Assembly (NCBI RefSeq): GCF_009498035.1
Contig: NZ_CP034550.1
Location: 8,370,001 to 8,434,000 of the forward strand
Origin: Saccharothrix syringae
Lineage (GTDB): Bacteria; Actinomycetota; Actinomycetes; Mycobacteriales; Pseudonocardiaceae
Direction of reading: 5' to 3'
Length of the DNA: 64,000 bases
The notes beneath the pieces were generated by a model, which saw nothing but the letters and a program-made list of their open reading frames with translations, did not search any database and had not been told where the DNA came from. Below, piece by piece: positions 8,231 to 19,740 of this stretch; positions within the stretch are counted from its first letter, which is position 1, and the number at the start of each line of letters is the position of its first letter. Position numbers and translations under genes: made by a program.

Positions 8231-8890
8231 TCACACCCCGGTGCTCAGCACGAACCGCCGGTTCAGCGGCTGCACCGGCCGCGCGCGGTCGGCGTGGGCC
8301 CGGACGAAGGCGCGCAGCCGCTCGTCGGCCACCGCCGCCACCCCCTTCATCACCACCCAGCTCACGTTCTCGGTGAACTCACCCGTGGTCAGCGACCCCT
8401 CGTACCGGTCGAACCCGCCGTGGTCCGGCAGCAACCCGGGCAGGTCGACCTCCCGCGGCGCACCCCCTCCGCCGTCGCCCCCGCCGCGCTCCCCACCGAG
8501 GTCGAGGAACACCGCGACCACGCAGGCGTGCAGCCGGTCGTCCGCCCGCACGTGCACCGCGTGCAGCTCGGCCGCCTCCGGCCGCCCGTCGACCCAGTGC
8601 TCGCTCGGCCGGTGGAAGTGGAGGTTGGCCAAGCGGTACCGGTGCCCGCGCAGGACCACCGCGTGCACCCCCGAGGGCACGAACCGCCACCCGTCGGCGC
8701 CCTCCGAGACCTCGAAGCGGTCCGCGCTCCACTCCACCTCCAGCTCCCCGCGCAGACCGGGCACCACGAAGGCACCGCTGAGGTTGATCGGCGACTGCTG
8801 CTCCCCCACCACCCCAGGATGCCGGCGATCACCGCCCACGAAAGGCCGACTCAGCACCACGAACAGGTGATCACCAGGTACTGGGGTCAC
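8231..8890 (-). CDS. Alpha-class carbonic anhydrase without a signal peptide
   Basis: The 219-residue product has the alpha-carbonic-anhydrase core: QSPINL (32-37), the zinc ligands His91 and His93 in NLHFHRPSEHW, His110 in ELHAVH, then YEGSLTT and PLNRR. It should hydrate CO2 to bicarbonate. Bacterial alpha enzymes are normally exported, but no signal peptide is visible and the usual HWGY segment before QSPINL is missing, so the N-terminus is shortened. The GTG at 8890 overlaps the sirtuin stop by 20 bp, suggesting coupling; internal GTG codons are alternatives, so the start is uncertain. Confidence 0.88.
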   Translation of the reverse strand: MTPVPGDHLFVVLSRPFVGGDRRHPGVVGEQQSPINLSGAFVVPGLRGELEVEWSADRFEVSEGADGWRFVPSGVHAVVLRGHRYRLANLHFHRPSEHWVDGRPEAAELHAVHVRADDRLHACVVAVFLDLGGERGGGDGGGGAPREVDLPGLLPDHGGFDRYEGSLTTGEFTENVSWVVMKGVAAVADERLRAFVRAHADRARPVQPLNRRFVLSTGV

Positions 8891-9629
8891 CCCAGGTCCG
8901 GATCGGTCCGGACGCCACCACGGGCACGGCGACCAGCACCGGCAGCGACTCCTCCACCGGCTCGCGCACCACCGCCGCGGCCACGTCGTCGTACGGCGTC
9001 GGCGTCAGGTTGCAGACCACCAGGGCCGCGCCGGCCCGCACCGCCAACCCCACCAGCGACGCGCCCGGCTCCACGGTCAGGGACGTGCCCGCCGCCAGCA
9101 CCGCGTCGCAGTCCAGCGCCGCCGCGCGCGCCACCCGCAGCACGTCGTCCGCCAGCGGCTCGCCGAACGCCACCGTCGCGGGCCGCAGCGCCCCGCCGCA
9201 CAGCGGGCACCGCGGTTCGCCGGCCCCGGCGCGCACCTCGGCCAGCGCCCAGCTCGTCGCGGCGCCCGCACCGCAGTCGACGCAGACCACCCGCGCCGCC
9301 GACCCGTGCAGCTCCACCGCCGACGACCCGGCCCGCTGGTGCAGCCCGTCCACGTTCTGGGTCAGCAGCGCCCGCACCCGGCCGGCGCGCTCCAGCTCGG
9401 CCAGCGCCCGGTGCGCGGCGTTGGGCTCGGCGGTCCACATCGGATCGTCCAGCCAGGACCGCCACGCCACGGCCGCCCCATCCGCCTCGTGACCGCCCGC
9501 CTCGCGCCCACCCACCCCACGCCCGACCACGGGCGGGGCGAAGCGGTGCACGCCCGATGCCGCCGACACGCCGGCCCCGGTGAGCACGGTGATCCGCCGG
9601 GCGACGGCCATCACGTCCCGAGCACTCAT
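8871..9629 (-). CDS. Sir2-family NAD-dependent protein deacylase with an altered NAD-site motif
   Basis: The 252-residue protein has TGAGVSAASG near residue 20, LLTQNVDGLH, the catalytic His in ELHG, two zinc CxxC pairs (CVDC and CPLC) and the NAD-binding GTSL segment. This supports removal of acyl groups from lysine using NAD. Family members usually continue GAG...SGIPDFR; here the stretch reads SGVHRFA, so the conserved Asp-Phe-Arg arrangement is not preserved and activity may be changed. It is followed by, and overlaps, the carbonic anhydrase gene. The ATG at 9629 faces a divergent membrane-protein gene starting at 9666. Confidence 0.88.
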   Translation of the reverse strand: MSARDVMAVARRITVLTGAGVSAASGVHRFAPPVVGRGVGGREAGGHEADGAAVAWRSWLDDPMWTAEPNAAHRALAELERAGRVRALLTQNVDGLHQRAGSSAVELHGSAARVVCVDCGAGAATSWALAEVRAGAGEPRCPLCGGALRPATVAFGEPLADDVLRVARAAALDCDAVLAAGTSLTVEPGASLVGLAVRAGAALVVCNLTPTPYDDVAAAVVREPVEESLPVLVAVPVVASGPIRTWGDPSTW

Positions 9630-9665
9630 GCCCCCACCGTCCCACACGCCTGCGAGCATGTCCGC

Positions 9666-10121
9666 GTGCGCAGGACGTGGGTGGGTGCGGTCGTGGCGGT
9701 TGTCGGCCTGATCACAGCGGTGGCGGGGACGTTCCTGCCCTGGCTGCGGTCCGGATCGGTGCGGCGGAGCAGTTACGAGGTGCTCGCGCTCCGTGGTCTT
9801 GCCGGGTTGGACGGGGTGGACGGCGAGGTGGTGCGCGGCATCTGGGTCGGCCTGACCCCGCTGGCCGTGTGCTGCACGGCGCTGTGGGTGCTCCGATTTC
9901 CCCGAATCGCCGCCTGCCTGGCCCTGCTGTTTGGCACGATCGCGGGAACGGTGGCGGCACTTGCCGCCGTCCAAGGGGGTGACGAGGGATCACCGGTCGG
10001 GATCAGCGCGGTCGGACCGGTGGTGACCCTCGGTGGTGCCGTGCTGGGGATCGCGGGGGCGATCACCGTGCTCACCGCGAAGACCCGCACCGCGTTCAGC
10101 AGTCCAGGAGGAAGACCGTGA
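9666..10121 (+). CDS. Four-helix membrane protein of unknown function
   Basis: The 151-residue product has about four hydrophobic segments (near 5-27, 52-72, 77-98 and 118-140) and no recognisable domain. The GTG at 9666 places the first helix at the N-terminus. Its stop overlaps the GTG of the next gene in the sequence GTGA, so the two are translationally coupled and probably act together at the membrane. The start lies only 36 bp from the divergent sirtuin gene. Confidence 0.75.
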   Translation: MRRTWVGAVVAVVGLITAVAGTFLPWLRSGSVRRSSYEVLALRGLAGLDGVDGEVVRGIWVGLTPLAVCCTALWVLRFPRIAACLALLFGTIAGTVAALAAVQGGDEGSPVGISAVGPVVTLGGAVLGIAGAITVLTAKTRTAFSSPGGRP

Positions 10122-11575
10122 CCTACCCGGGTAACGGCGGCGAGTGGCAACCGCAGCAGAACCCTTACGGGCAGCCCCAGCAGGGCGGCTACCCGCAGAC
10201 CGGCCCTCAGGGCCACCCGCAGCAGGGCTACCCGCAGCAGGGCCAGCCCCCGCAGGGGTTCCCGCAGCAGGGCTACCCGCAGCAGGGGTTCCCCCAGCAG
10301 CAGTACGGCCAGCAGTACGGCCAGCCGCCGATCGGCTACGTCGGCGGTGAGCCGCCGAAGAAGAAGCGCACCGGCCTGGTGGTCACCGCGGTCGTCGCCG
10401 TCCTCGCGCTGGCCGCGGGCACGGTCGCCACGGTGTGGGCGCTGCGCAGCTCCGGCACCCAGGCCGGCGCGGAGAGCCCGTCGGCCGCGGCCAACAACCT
10501 GCTCAACGGCCTGACCAGCGGTGACGTCCTGGGCATCGCCAACGGCCTGGCGCCCGCCGAGGCGACGCTGATCAAGGACTACCTGGAGGCCAGCACCTCC
10601 GAGGCCAAGCGGCTGGGCATCTTCAAGTCCGACGCCGACCCGAACAAGATGACCGGCCTGGAGATGAAGGTCGAGGGCGTCAAGTTCGACGACGCCGCGG
10701 CCGTGCGGGTCAACGACCACCTGACCATCAACAAGGTGGTCGAGGGCAAGCTGACGGTCACCTCGGACGCCAAGAAGATCCCGCTGACCGACAAGCTGGT
10801 CGACGCGCTGGGCGCCGACTTCGCCAAGGCCGAGCCGCAGACCGAGACGATCGACTTCGCCGAGGTCAAGGCCGAGCGCGACGGCAAGCCGATCGGCATC
10901 GCCACGATCAAGGTCGACGACGAGTGGTACCCGAGCATCTTCTACACCATCGCGAACGTCGCGCTGGAGGAGGAGGACCTGGAGTGGCCCGCGCAGGGCA
11001 TCGCGCCGGCCGGCGCGGGCTCGGCCGAGGACGCCGCCAAGCAGATCGTGGAGAAGGCCCTCGACGGTGACATCAGGGGCGTCATCGCGCTGCTGCCGCC
11101 GGACGAGATGGGCGTGCTCCAGGACGTCGGCCCGGTGATCCTGGACCAGGTCGGCGAGGTGCCCGCCACCGACGCGAAGCTGATCTCCCTGGAGACCGAC
11201 TCGAAGGACGTCACCGGCGGCAAGCAGCTGACCATCCGCAAGCTGGTGCTGGAGGTCGACGGCGAGCAGGGCGAGATCACCCGCGACGGCGACTGCTACA
11301 CGGCCAAGGCCGAGGGGCAGACGCAGCGGCTCTGCGCGGACGAGATCGCCGAGCTGGTCGAGCAGCAGGGCGGGCGCGACATCCCGGCCGCGGCCGTGGA
11401 CGTGATCGCCCGGGTCGGCTCGCGGGTGCTCAAGGACGGCATCGGCGTGGTCGCCACCGAGGTGGACGGCAAGTGGTACGTCAGCCCGTTCCGCACCTAC
11501 AGCGAGCTGTACCTGACGCTGCTGCGCGGGCTGGAGGCCAAGGACGTCGACGAGCTGATCGACGCCATCAGGTAG
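10118..11575 (+). CDS. Single-pass membrane protein with a PQQG-rich tail and two repeated extracytoplasmic modules
   Basis: The 485-residue product has a cytoplasmic Pro-Gln-Gly-rich tail (about 1-75, PQQGYPQQGF-like), a KKKR stop and one transmembrane helix (85-109), then a large outer part. That part appears to contain two related modules: one begins AAANNLLNGLTSGD and ends with WYPSIFYTIAN, the other begins DAAKQIVEKALDGD and ends with WYVSPFRTYSELY. The layout is common for actinobacterial envelope proteins of unknown function. It is coupled to the preceding four-helix protein and followed by a strong hairpin terminator. Confidence 0.78.
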   Translation: MTYPGNGGEWQPQQNPYGQPQQGGYPQTGPQGHPQQGYPQQGQPPQGFPQQGYPQQGFPQQQYGQQYGQPPIGYVGGEPPKKKRTGLVVTAVVAVLALAAGTVATVWALRSSGTQAGAESPSAAANNLLNGLTSGDVLGIANGLAPAEATLIKDYLEASTSEAKRLGIFKSDADPNKMTGLEMKVEGVKFDDAAAVRVNDHLTINKVVEGKLTVTSDAKKIPLTDKLVDALGADFAKAEPQTETIDFAEVKAERDGKPIGIATIKVDDEWYPSIFYTIANVALEEEDLEWPAQGIAPAGAGSAEDAAKQIVEKALDGDIRGVIALLPPDEMGVLQDVGPVILDQVGEVPATDAKLISLETDSKDVTGGKQLTIRKLVLEVDGEQGEITRDGDCYTAKAEGQTQRLCADEIAELVEQQGGRDIPAAAVDVIARVGSRVLKDGIGVVATEVDGKWYVSPFRTYSELYLTLLRGLEAKDVDELIDAIR

Positions 11576-11587
11576 GTCCCCGGCCCC

Positions 11588-11621
11588 GGCCCCCGTCGCG
11601 GTCTCACCCGCGGCGGGGGCC
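11588..11621. terminator. Bidirectional hairpin terminator between convergent genes
   Basis: GGCCCCCGTCGCGG (11588-11601) pairs with CCGCGGCGGGGGCC (11608-11621) over 14 bp with one G-U pair and a 6-nt loop. It lies 12 bp after the envelope-protein stop and covers the stop of the convergent permease gene. Confidence 0.75.
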
Positions 11622-12251
11622 GAGTGCCGTCGCGAGCCAGGTCGCGCCGACCACGAGCAGCACGGCGGACACCCCGGACACCAGCAGGGCGGCCGGCACG
11701 CCGTCGCCGTGGGACAGCGACCACAGCACGTTGCCGACCGGCGGGGTCCGGCCGAGCAGGAGCGGCAGCACCACCAGGCCGGCCGCGGCGAGCGCGGACC
11801 AGCCCGGGCGGTCGACCACCGGGCGGCCGCACAGCACCCCGATGCCGACGCCGACCAGCGCGCACACCGCGAGCCCGCCGAACCCCTGGGCCACCACGCC
11901 CGGCGGGTACGGGCGCGGCTGCGTCACCACCGGCACCAGGGCCGCGACCAGGGCGAGCGCCAGCGCGGCCGCGGCGGACAGCGCGGTGACGGCCGCGTGG
12001 ACCCGCCACCAGGAGCCCGCGGCGGTCGCGGTGACCGCCCGGCGGACGGGGTCCTCGGCACCGGTGATCACGATCGACAGCCAGGCCGACACCGGGACGA
12101 GCAGCACGCACGCGCCCGCGTAGGCCGACAGCGGCGGGCCCGCGTCGGAGGCGTAGAGCATGCCCAGCACGGCCGCGAACAGCAGGAGGGGCGGCAGCCA
12201 GCGCTGGGTGCGCAGCACGTCCGCCAGCAGGTAGCCGACCAGCGCCCTCAC
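11604..12251 (-). CDS. ABC-2 type transporter permease subunit
   Basis: The 215-residue hydrophobic protein has about six membrane segments and no soluble domain. It lies downstream of an ABC ATPase gene on the same strand, separated only by a 15-bp repeat array, so it is most likely the membrane half of the same exporter. The substrate is unknown. The GTG at 12251 is directly at the edge of the repeat array, and no clear ribosome-binding site can be seen, so repeat expansion may have displaced the original spacing. Confidence 0.75.
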   Translation of the reverse strand: MRALVGYLLADVLRTQRWLPPLLLFAAVLGMLYASDAGPPLSAYAGACVLLVPVSAWLSIVITGAEDPVRRAVTATAAGSWWRVHAAVTALSAAAALALALVAALVPVVTQPRPYPPGVVAQGFGGLAVCALVGVGIGVLCGRPVVDRPGWSALAAAGLVVLPLLLGRTPPVGNVLWSLSHGDGVPAALLVSGVSAVLLVVGATWLATALGPRRG

Positions 12252-12264
12252 GACCGCACCCGCC

Positions 12265-12396
12265 CCGCCGCCGCACGCCGCGCCGCCGCACAGCCCGCCG
12301 CCGCACGCCGCGCCGCCGCACGCCCCGCCGCCGCACGCCGCGCCGCCGCACAGCCCGCCGCCGCACAGCCCGCCGCACGCCCCGCCGCCGCACGCC
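12265..12396. repeat. 15-bp tandem repeat, nine copies, between ABC ATPase and permease genes
   Basis: Units of the type CCGCCGCCGCACGCC run from 12265 to 12396; one copy is 12 bp long. The array fills the spacer between the ATPase stop (12412) and the permease start (12251). On the minus strand it reads as an open Gly/Ala/Cys/Arg-rich frame, which I do not regard as a gene. Confidence 0.9.
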
Positions 12397-12411
12397 CCGC
12401 TCCCGGCCCCC

Positions 12412-13158
12412 TCACGACCGCACGCTCCGCACCGAGCACCCCAGCCGCAGCGCCTCGACCAGCACCCCGTCGCTGTGCCCGACCCGCACCTCGACCCGCG
12501 CCCCGCTACCGACCGACCGCACCGAGCTGACCCCCTCCAACGCCTCGATCAGCGAAAACGCCTCCCCCACCCGGTCCAGCTCGATCACCACGACCCCACC
12601 GCGCGCCTCGCCCAGGTGCACCTCCCGCGCCCCCGGCAGCTCGTGCCCGTGGTGGTCGGTGAGCAGCACGGCCGCCCCGGCCGAGGTCACCAGCTCGCCC
12701 AGCACGGCGCCGGTCGCCGCGTCCAGCCCGGCCCACGGCTCGTCGAGCACCAGCAGGTCGGTCGCCTGGAGCGCCTGGACCAGCGCGACCTTCTGCGCGT
12801 TGCCCTTGGACAGGGTGGCCATCGGCGCGTCCGGGTCGCCCGCGAAGTTCAGCGCCTCGACCAGGTCCCACCGCGCCGGCACGCCCCGCACCGCGGCCAG
12901 CCGGCGCAGGTAGTCGCGGGCGGACAGCCGGACCCCGGTCGGGAACCGCTCGGGCGCGTACCCGACCGACGCGCCGCGGGTGACGCGGCCGGTGGTGGGC
13001 GCGGTGACGCCCGCGGCGACGCGCAGGAGGGTGGACTTGCCCGATCCGTTGCCGCCCCGCAGCACCACCACCTCGCCGCGCGGGACGTCCAGCGAGAGGT
13101 CGCGCAGCACCCAGGGGCCGCGCCCGTAGCGCTTGCCGATTCGATCAAGACGCACCAC
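12412..13158 (-). CDS. ABC transporter ATP-binding protein
   Basis: The 248-residue ATPase has Walker A GGNGSGKST (35-43), a signature LSKGNAQ (116-122), Walker B LLVLDE (135-140) and the D-loop GLD. It energises the permease encoded downstream. The start is one of two adjacent GTG codons (13158 or 13155); no ribosome-binding site is evident, so a leaderless transcript is possible. It is divergent from acnA, and the acnA promoter lies just beyond the start. Confidence 0.88.
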   Translation of the reverse strand: MVRLDRIGKRYGRGPWVLRDLSLDVPRGEVVVLRGGNGSGKSTLLRVAAGVTAPTTGRVTRGASVGYAPERFPTGVRLSARDYLRRLAAVRGVPARWDLVEALNFAGDPDAPMATLSKGNAQKVALVQALQATDLLVLDEPWAGLDAATGAVLGELVTSAGAAVLLTDHHGHELPGAREVHLGEARGGVVVIELDRVGEAFSLIEALEGVSSVRSVGSGARVEVRVGHSDGVLVEALRLGCSVRSVRS

Positions 13159-13193
13159 GGGTGTGATGATGCCCGGACCGAGGTGGGGCCCGG

Positions 13194-13223
13194 TTGAAGG
13201 TTTATACAGGACACGCGTACTGT
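13194..13223 (+). promoter_or_regulatory. acnA promoter with an AcnR-type operator over the -10 box
   Basis: A -35 box TTGAAG (13194-13199) and a -10 box TACTGT (13218-13223) are separated by 18 bp. The sequence CAGGACACGCGTACTG at 13207-13222 matches the AcnR consensus from corynebacteria and mycobacteria, recalled as CAGNACnnncGTACTG, at every fixed position. It overlaps the -10 box, so binding would block RNA polymerase. An acnR gene is present at 29583. The predicted leader before acnA is about 85 nt. Confidence 0.85.
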
Positions 13224-13313
13224 TTGGGGTGGGAGGGCACCGCACCGACGGGTGCGGGAGACTCAGCAGAAGTTCCCGATACCGACTTTGCGCGTCACCA
13301 GATGGAGTTTCAC

Positions 13314-16124
<2,811 letters not shown>

Positions 16125-16136
16125 GCTGTCGGGGTT

Positions 16137-16172
16137 CGGAGGGCCGTTCACCTGTTGGTGGGCGGCCCTCCG
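16137..16172. terminator. Hairpin terminator after acnA
   Basis: CGGAGGGCCG (16137-16146) pairs with CGGCCCTCCG (16163-16172). The loop itself contains CACC-TGTT-GGTG, which lengthens the structure. It lies between the convergent acnA and STAND genes and could serve both. Confidence 0.7.
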
Positions 16173-16179
16173 CCGTTGT

Positions 16180-18330
16180 TCAGGGGGATAGCTCCGCCAG
16201 GCGAGCGCGCACCTCGGCGGCTCTGCGGAGGTTGAAGGCTTCGTAACCCACCAGTGCTCGCCGCCAACACCGCTCGGCGCCGGCGACGTCGCCGACTTCG
16301 CGCAAGGAGAGGCCGAAGAGGTCGAAGAACCTGGCGATGTCGGCCGGCCCGCCGTGCCTTTCGTCGAACTCGTCCCCGTCGAGCACCTTTTCGCAGAGCC
16401 GGATGACGTCGTCGTGCCTGCCCTGTCCCTGCAAGGCCATCACCAGGTGCACGGGAACGGTCAAAATGCCTCCGTGGTCGCCGGCTGATCGGCGGAGGGC
16501 ATCTTCGTGATCCGCGTGGCGGATGGCCGACTCGTAATCCCCCATCCCGGTGTAGGCGCGGCTCAGATTGCCTTCGATCACACCTGCGAACCTGCCGCGC
16601 TGCAGCCCGGCACTGAGCGGTCGGGCCCGCAACAACAGATCCACGGCTTCCTGATAGCGGTGCCGCGCCATGTTCACCAGCGCAAGCGTGTTGAGCGCAA
16701 AGGCCGCTGCTCTCCGGTCGTCCGAACGGCGAGCCAGTCGGGCCGCTCGTTCTGCCATTCTCTCGGCGTCCTCCCAACGCTGGTCGGGCAGTACGGAGTA
16801 CATGTCGGCCAGGCTGTTGAGCACGTCCGCCTCCATGGCTTCGTCTCTCGCGCGCCTCGCGGCGGTCAGCGCCCACTCGTTGACGTCCAGGGCTTCGGTC
16901 CACTGACCGCGCAGGTAGAACTGGTACCAGGAACCCAGGGCGATCAGCCTGGCGAGCACCGGCAAGTCGAAGTCGGTCGCCGCCCAGCGGACGACTGGAA
17001 CCAGGTTCGGCAACTCCGCATCCCACCACGCGGCCGCGTCCTCCAGCCCGGTGAAGTGGATTCCCGATGAGCCGAGGGGCGGGATCTGGTCGCGGTGATC
17101 CGCGATCGTCGCGGCATTTCTCTCGGCAGCGGCTTTGAGCGCGTGGTGGGCGTACCACTCGATCAGCCTCGTCCCGGCCTGTCGACGGACTTCACCGTCG
17201 CTCTCGGCGCGATCGGCGGCGTACGACCGCAGCAGATCGTGACATCGATAGCGGTCCCGGCCGACTTCCTCCACGAGGTGTGCGTCAACGAGCGCTTCCA
17301 GCAGTCGGCGCACGGTGCGGAGGTCCACGTCGGCGAGGGCCGCTGCCGCGTGTATTCCCAGGTCTGCACCAGGATGAAGGCCGAACAGCCGGAACAGGCG
17401 GGCTTGCTCGGGCAGCAGTCGGTGGTAGGACCCGTCGAACACCGCGCGCAGCGTCAACTCGTGATCGTCCGGCACGCTGAGCAGGTCGAGGCGATCACGG
17501 CCGTCCGCGAGGTCGGCGACCAAGCCCGCGATCGACGAGCGCGGGTCGCTCACCCGGGCAGCGGCGATGCGCAGGGCCAGCGGCAACCGCGCGCACAACC
17601 GCACCAACTCCTCGGCCGCTCCGGGGTCGGCCGCCACGCGTTCGGGCCCGAGCAGACCTCTGAGCAGGTCCACCGCTTCACCGGGCGTCAACAGGTCCAG
17701 CGGCAGCCGCCGCGCCGAAACCCCCACCACCAACCCGGTCAGCGAGGCGCGACTGGTCACCACGACCAGGCACCCCGGGCTCCCCGGCAGCAACGGCCGG
17801 ACTTGCGTGGTGGCGTTGGCGTTGTCCAGCACGACCAGCACGCGCCGACCGGTCAGCACCGACCGGTACAGCGCCGACTGCGCCTCCACCCCGGCCGGGA
17901 TCACGTCGGGCGGAACACCCAGCGCCCCGAGGAACGCCTCCAGCACCTCGCTCGGTGAAAGAGCCTCACCGGGCCCGTACCCCCGCAGGTTCACGAACAG
18001 CGTCCCGTCCGGGAAGCGGTGCTCCACCCGCCGCGCCCAGTGCACGGCCAAGGCCGTCTTGCCGACCCCGCCCGCGCCGTCCACCGCGGAGATCACCACC
18101 GTCCCGGTGTCGCGGGGCCGGTCGAGCAGCGCGTCCAGGAACGCCAACTGCTCGGCTCGCCCGGTGAAGTCCGGCACGGCCAACGGCAACTGGCGCGGCA
18201 CCACCGACGGCACCCAACCACTCGACGCACCCACCGAGACCTGATGGATCGATCCGGCCTGCACCACGGGTCCACGCACCTCACCGCGAACCCGATTGCG
18301 CGCTTCCCACCCGGGCGACACCCACCCCAT
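16180..18330 (-). CDS. STAND NTPase with NB-ARC and TPR repeats
   Basis: The product is about 716 residues. A short N-terminal motif (RGEVRGPVVQAGSIHQV) precedes an NB-ARC module with the P-loop GAGGVGKT (85-92) and a Walker-B-like VLVVLDNA, a winged-helix segment (RYRCHDLLRSYA), and TPR-like helical repeats in the last 300 residues. Such STAND proteins are signal-transducing switches; there is no SARP DNA-binding domain here. The same motif and layout recur in the protein at 57792. The start is uncertain: ATG at 18366 and 18330 are both possible and neither has a good ribosome-binding site. Confidence 0.85.
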   Translation of the reverse strand: MGWVSPGWEARNRVRGEVRGPVVQAGSIHQVSVGASSGWVPSVVPRQLPLAVPDFTGRAEQLAFLDALLDRPRDTGTVVISAVDGAGGVGKTALAVHWARRVEHRFPDGTLFVNLRGYGPGEALSPSEVLEAFLGALGVPPDVIPAGVEAQSALYRSVLTGRRVLVVLDNANATTQVRPLLPGSPGCLVVVTSRASLTGLVVGVSARRLPLDLLTPGEAVDLLRGLLGPERVAADPGAAEELVRLCARLPLALRIAAARVSDPRSSIAGLVADLADGRDRLDLLSVPDDHELTLRAVFDGSYHRLLPEQARLFRLFGLHPGADLGIHAAAALADVDLRTVRRLLEALVDAHLVEEVGRDRYRCHDLLRSYAADRAESDGEVRRQAGTRLIEWYAHHALKAAAERNAATIADHRDQIPPLGSSGIHFTGLEDAAAWWDAELPNLVPVVRWAATDFDLPVLARLIALGSWYQFYLRGQWTEALDVNEWALTAARRARDEAMEADVLNSLADMYSVLPDQRWEDAERMAERAARLARRSDDRRAAAFALNTLALVNMARHRYQEAVDLLLRARPLSAGLQRGRFAGVIEGNLSRAYTGMGDYESAIRHADHEDALRRSAGDHGGILTVPVHLVMALQGQGRHDDVIRLCEKVLDGDEFDERHGGPADIARFFDLFGLSLREVGDVAGAERCWRRALVGYEAFNLRRAAEVRARLAELSP

Positions 18331-18657
18331 CGGACCAGTGTCGCGCCGGGCAGCGGAAAGCGCCATGAACCATTTACCGCACCCGTCCCGACCGCACGAC
18401 CCCCGCCTTGACCGGTACGGCCGGGTCGGCGCGACCATTCGCCACTCCGATACCACGCCGCCCGGAATGCCCGAAAACACATGCGTGAACCGTCGGACGA
18501 CCGGATCGAAATCCGTCGAAACCGTCGAACAAAGCCACATATGTGAATTGTTTTGACTTCCCCGTCCCCCCGCCCCCCATCATCGGAACACCGCCGCACG
18601 CGTTCCCCGACCACGTACCGCCGACGCCGGCGTCGGCCACGTCCAACGGAGGACTTC
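18331..18657. other. Divergent intergenic region with a CACATATGTG palindrome
   Basis: This lower-GC 327-bp region separates the STAND gene from pectate lyase. A perfect 10-bp palindrome CACATATGTG at 18536-18545 is immediately followed by TTGACT (18553-18558), a good -35 box for the pectate lyase gene; a -10 box is not clear. The palindrome is a candidate operator. No other gene is seen. Confidence 0.45.
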
Positions 18658-19674
18658 GTGAGGAGAACACCTGCGTTCGCGCTCGCCGCGACGCTCATCG
18701 GCGGGGTCACCGCCGCGGTCACCGCGCCCGTCGCGGCCGCGCCCGTCGCGGCCGCGGCCGACTCGCCCGTCGGCTTCGCCTCGGTCAACGCCCTCGGCCA
18801 GAACGGCACCACCGGCGGCGCGGGCGGCCCCGAGGTCACCGTCACCAACGCCGACGACTTCATCGCCAACATCAAGGCCGCCGGCCCGCGCGTGGTCCGC
18901 GTCCAGGGCCTGATCACGCTGCCCGCCGGCATGTACGACGTGTCGTCCGACAAGACGATCACCGGCGTGGGCGCGTCCTCGGGCATCACCGGCGGCGGCC
19001 TGAACGTCGGCCTGCCGGTCAGCGGCGCCACCACGCCGCCGGCGGACGCCGTGCACAACGTGATCATCCGCAACATGGTGTTCCGCAACGCCAGCGACGA
19101 CTCGATCAACGTGCAGATGTTCAGCCACCACGTCTGGATCGACCACAACGACCTGGCCTCCGGCTACGACGGCCTGATCGACATCAAGCGCGGGTCGAGC
19201 TACGTCACCGTGTCGTGGAACCACACCCACCACCACACCAAGAACATGCTCCTCGGGCACGACGACAAGAACGGCGCCCAGGACACCGGGTACCTGAAGG
19301 TCACCTACCACCACAACTGGTTCGACAAGACGCCGCAGCGCAACCCGCGCGTGCGGTTCGGCAACCCGGTGCACGTGTTCAACAACTACTACTTCGACAA
19401 CAGCGACACGGGCGTGGCGTGCCAGGCCCGGTCCGGGTGCTGGGTCGAGGGCAACTACTTCGAGGACGTCGAGGAGCCCATGACCAACAGCTACTCGGGG
19501 CCCAGGGGGAACATCGTCGAGCGGAACAACGTGTACGTGGGCGAGTCCGGTTCGCCCGACATCGGCGGGTCCAGCGGGGTCGAGGACCCGGCGCGGTACT
19601 ACCAGTACACAGTGGACGGTCCGGGCGACGTGAAAACCCTGGTGACACGAGGAGCCGGTACGGGCAGGATTTGA
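18658..19674 (+). CDS. Secreted pectate lyase, polysaccharide lyase family 1
   Basis: The enzyme cleaves polygalacturonate by calcium-dependent beta-elimination outside the cell. The 338-residue product has a signal peptide (1-about 31), then a right-handed beta-helix with the family-1 features VWIDHNDL, GLIDIKRGS, VSWNH, a His-rich stretch and the catalytic arginine segment PQRNPRVRFG. The GTG at 18658 has GGAGG 6 bp upstream, deciding the start against an earlier in-frame ATG in non-coding sequence. It is a monocistronic unit with a hairpin terminator and suggests a plant-litter lifestyle. Confidence 0.95.
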   Translation: MRRTPAFALAATLIGGVTAAVTAPVAAAPVAAAADSPVGFASVNALGQNGTTGGAGGPEVTVTNADDFIANIKAAGPRVVRVQGLITLPAGMYDVSSDKTITGVGASSGITGGGLNVGLPVSGATTPPADAVHNVIIRNMVFRNASDDSINVQMFSHHVWIDHNDLASGYDGLIDIKRGSSYVTVSWNHTHHHTKNMLLGHDDKNGAQDTGYLKVTYHHNWFDKTPQRNPRVRFGNPVHVFNNYYFDNSDTGVACQARSGCWVEGNYFEDVEEPMTNSYSGPRGNIVERNNVYVGESGSPDIGGSSGVEDPARYYQYTVDGPGDVKTLVTRGAGTGRI

Positions 19675-19688
19675 GCGGGGTGCAGCAA

Positions 19689-19720
19689 GAGGGGCCGTTC
19701 CGCTCGCGGGGCGGCCCCTC
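19689..19720 (+). terminator. Hairpin terminator after pectate lyase
   Basis: GAGGGGCCG (19689-19697) pairs perfectly with CGGCCCCTC (19712-19720), starting 15 bp after the stop codon. There is no T-run, which is common in high-GC actinomycetes. Confidence 0.75.
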
Positions 19721-19740
19721 GCGCTGTTCGGGGGGTGCCT

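Noticed and set aside
13194..13313. Longer aconitase starting upstream
   Set aside because: The extension would contain the -10 box and AcnR operator, and the GTG at 13314 has its own ribosome-binding site.
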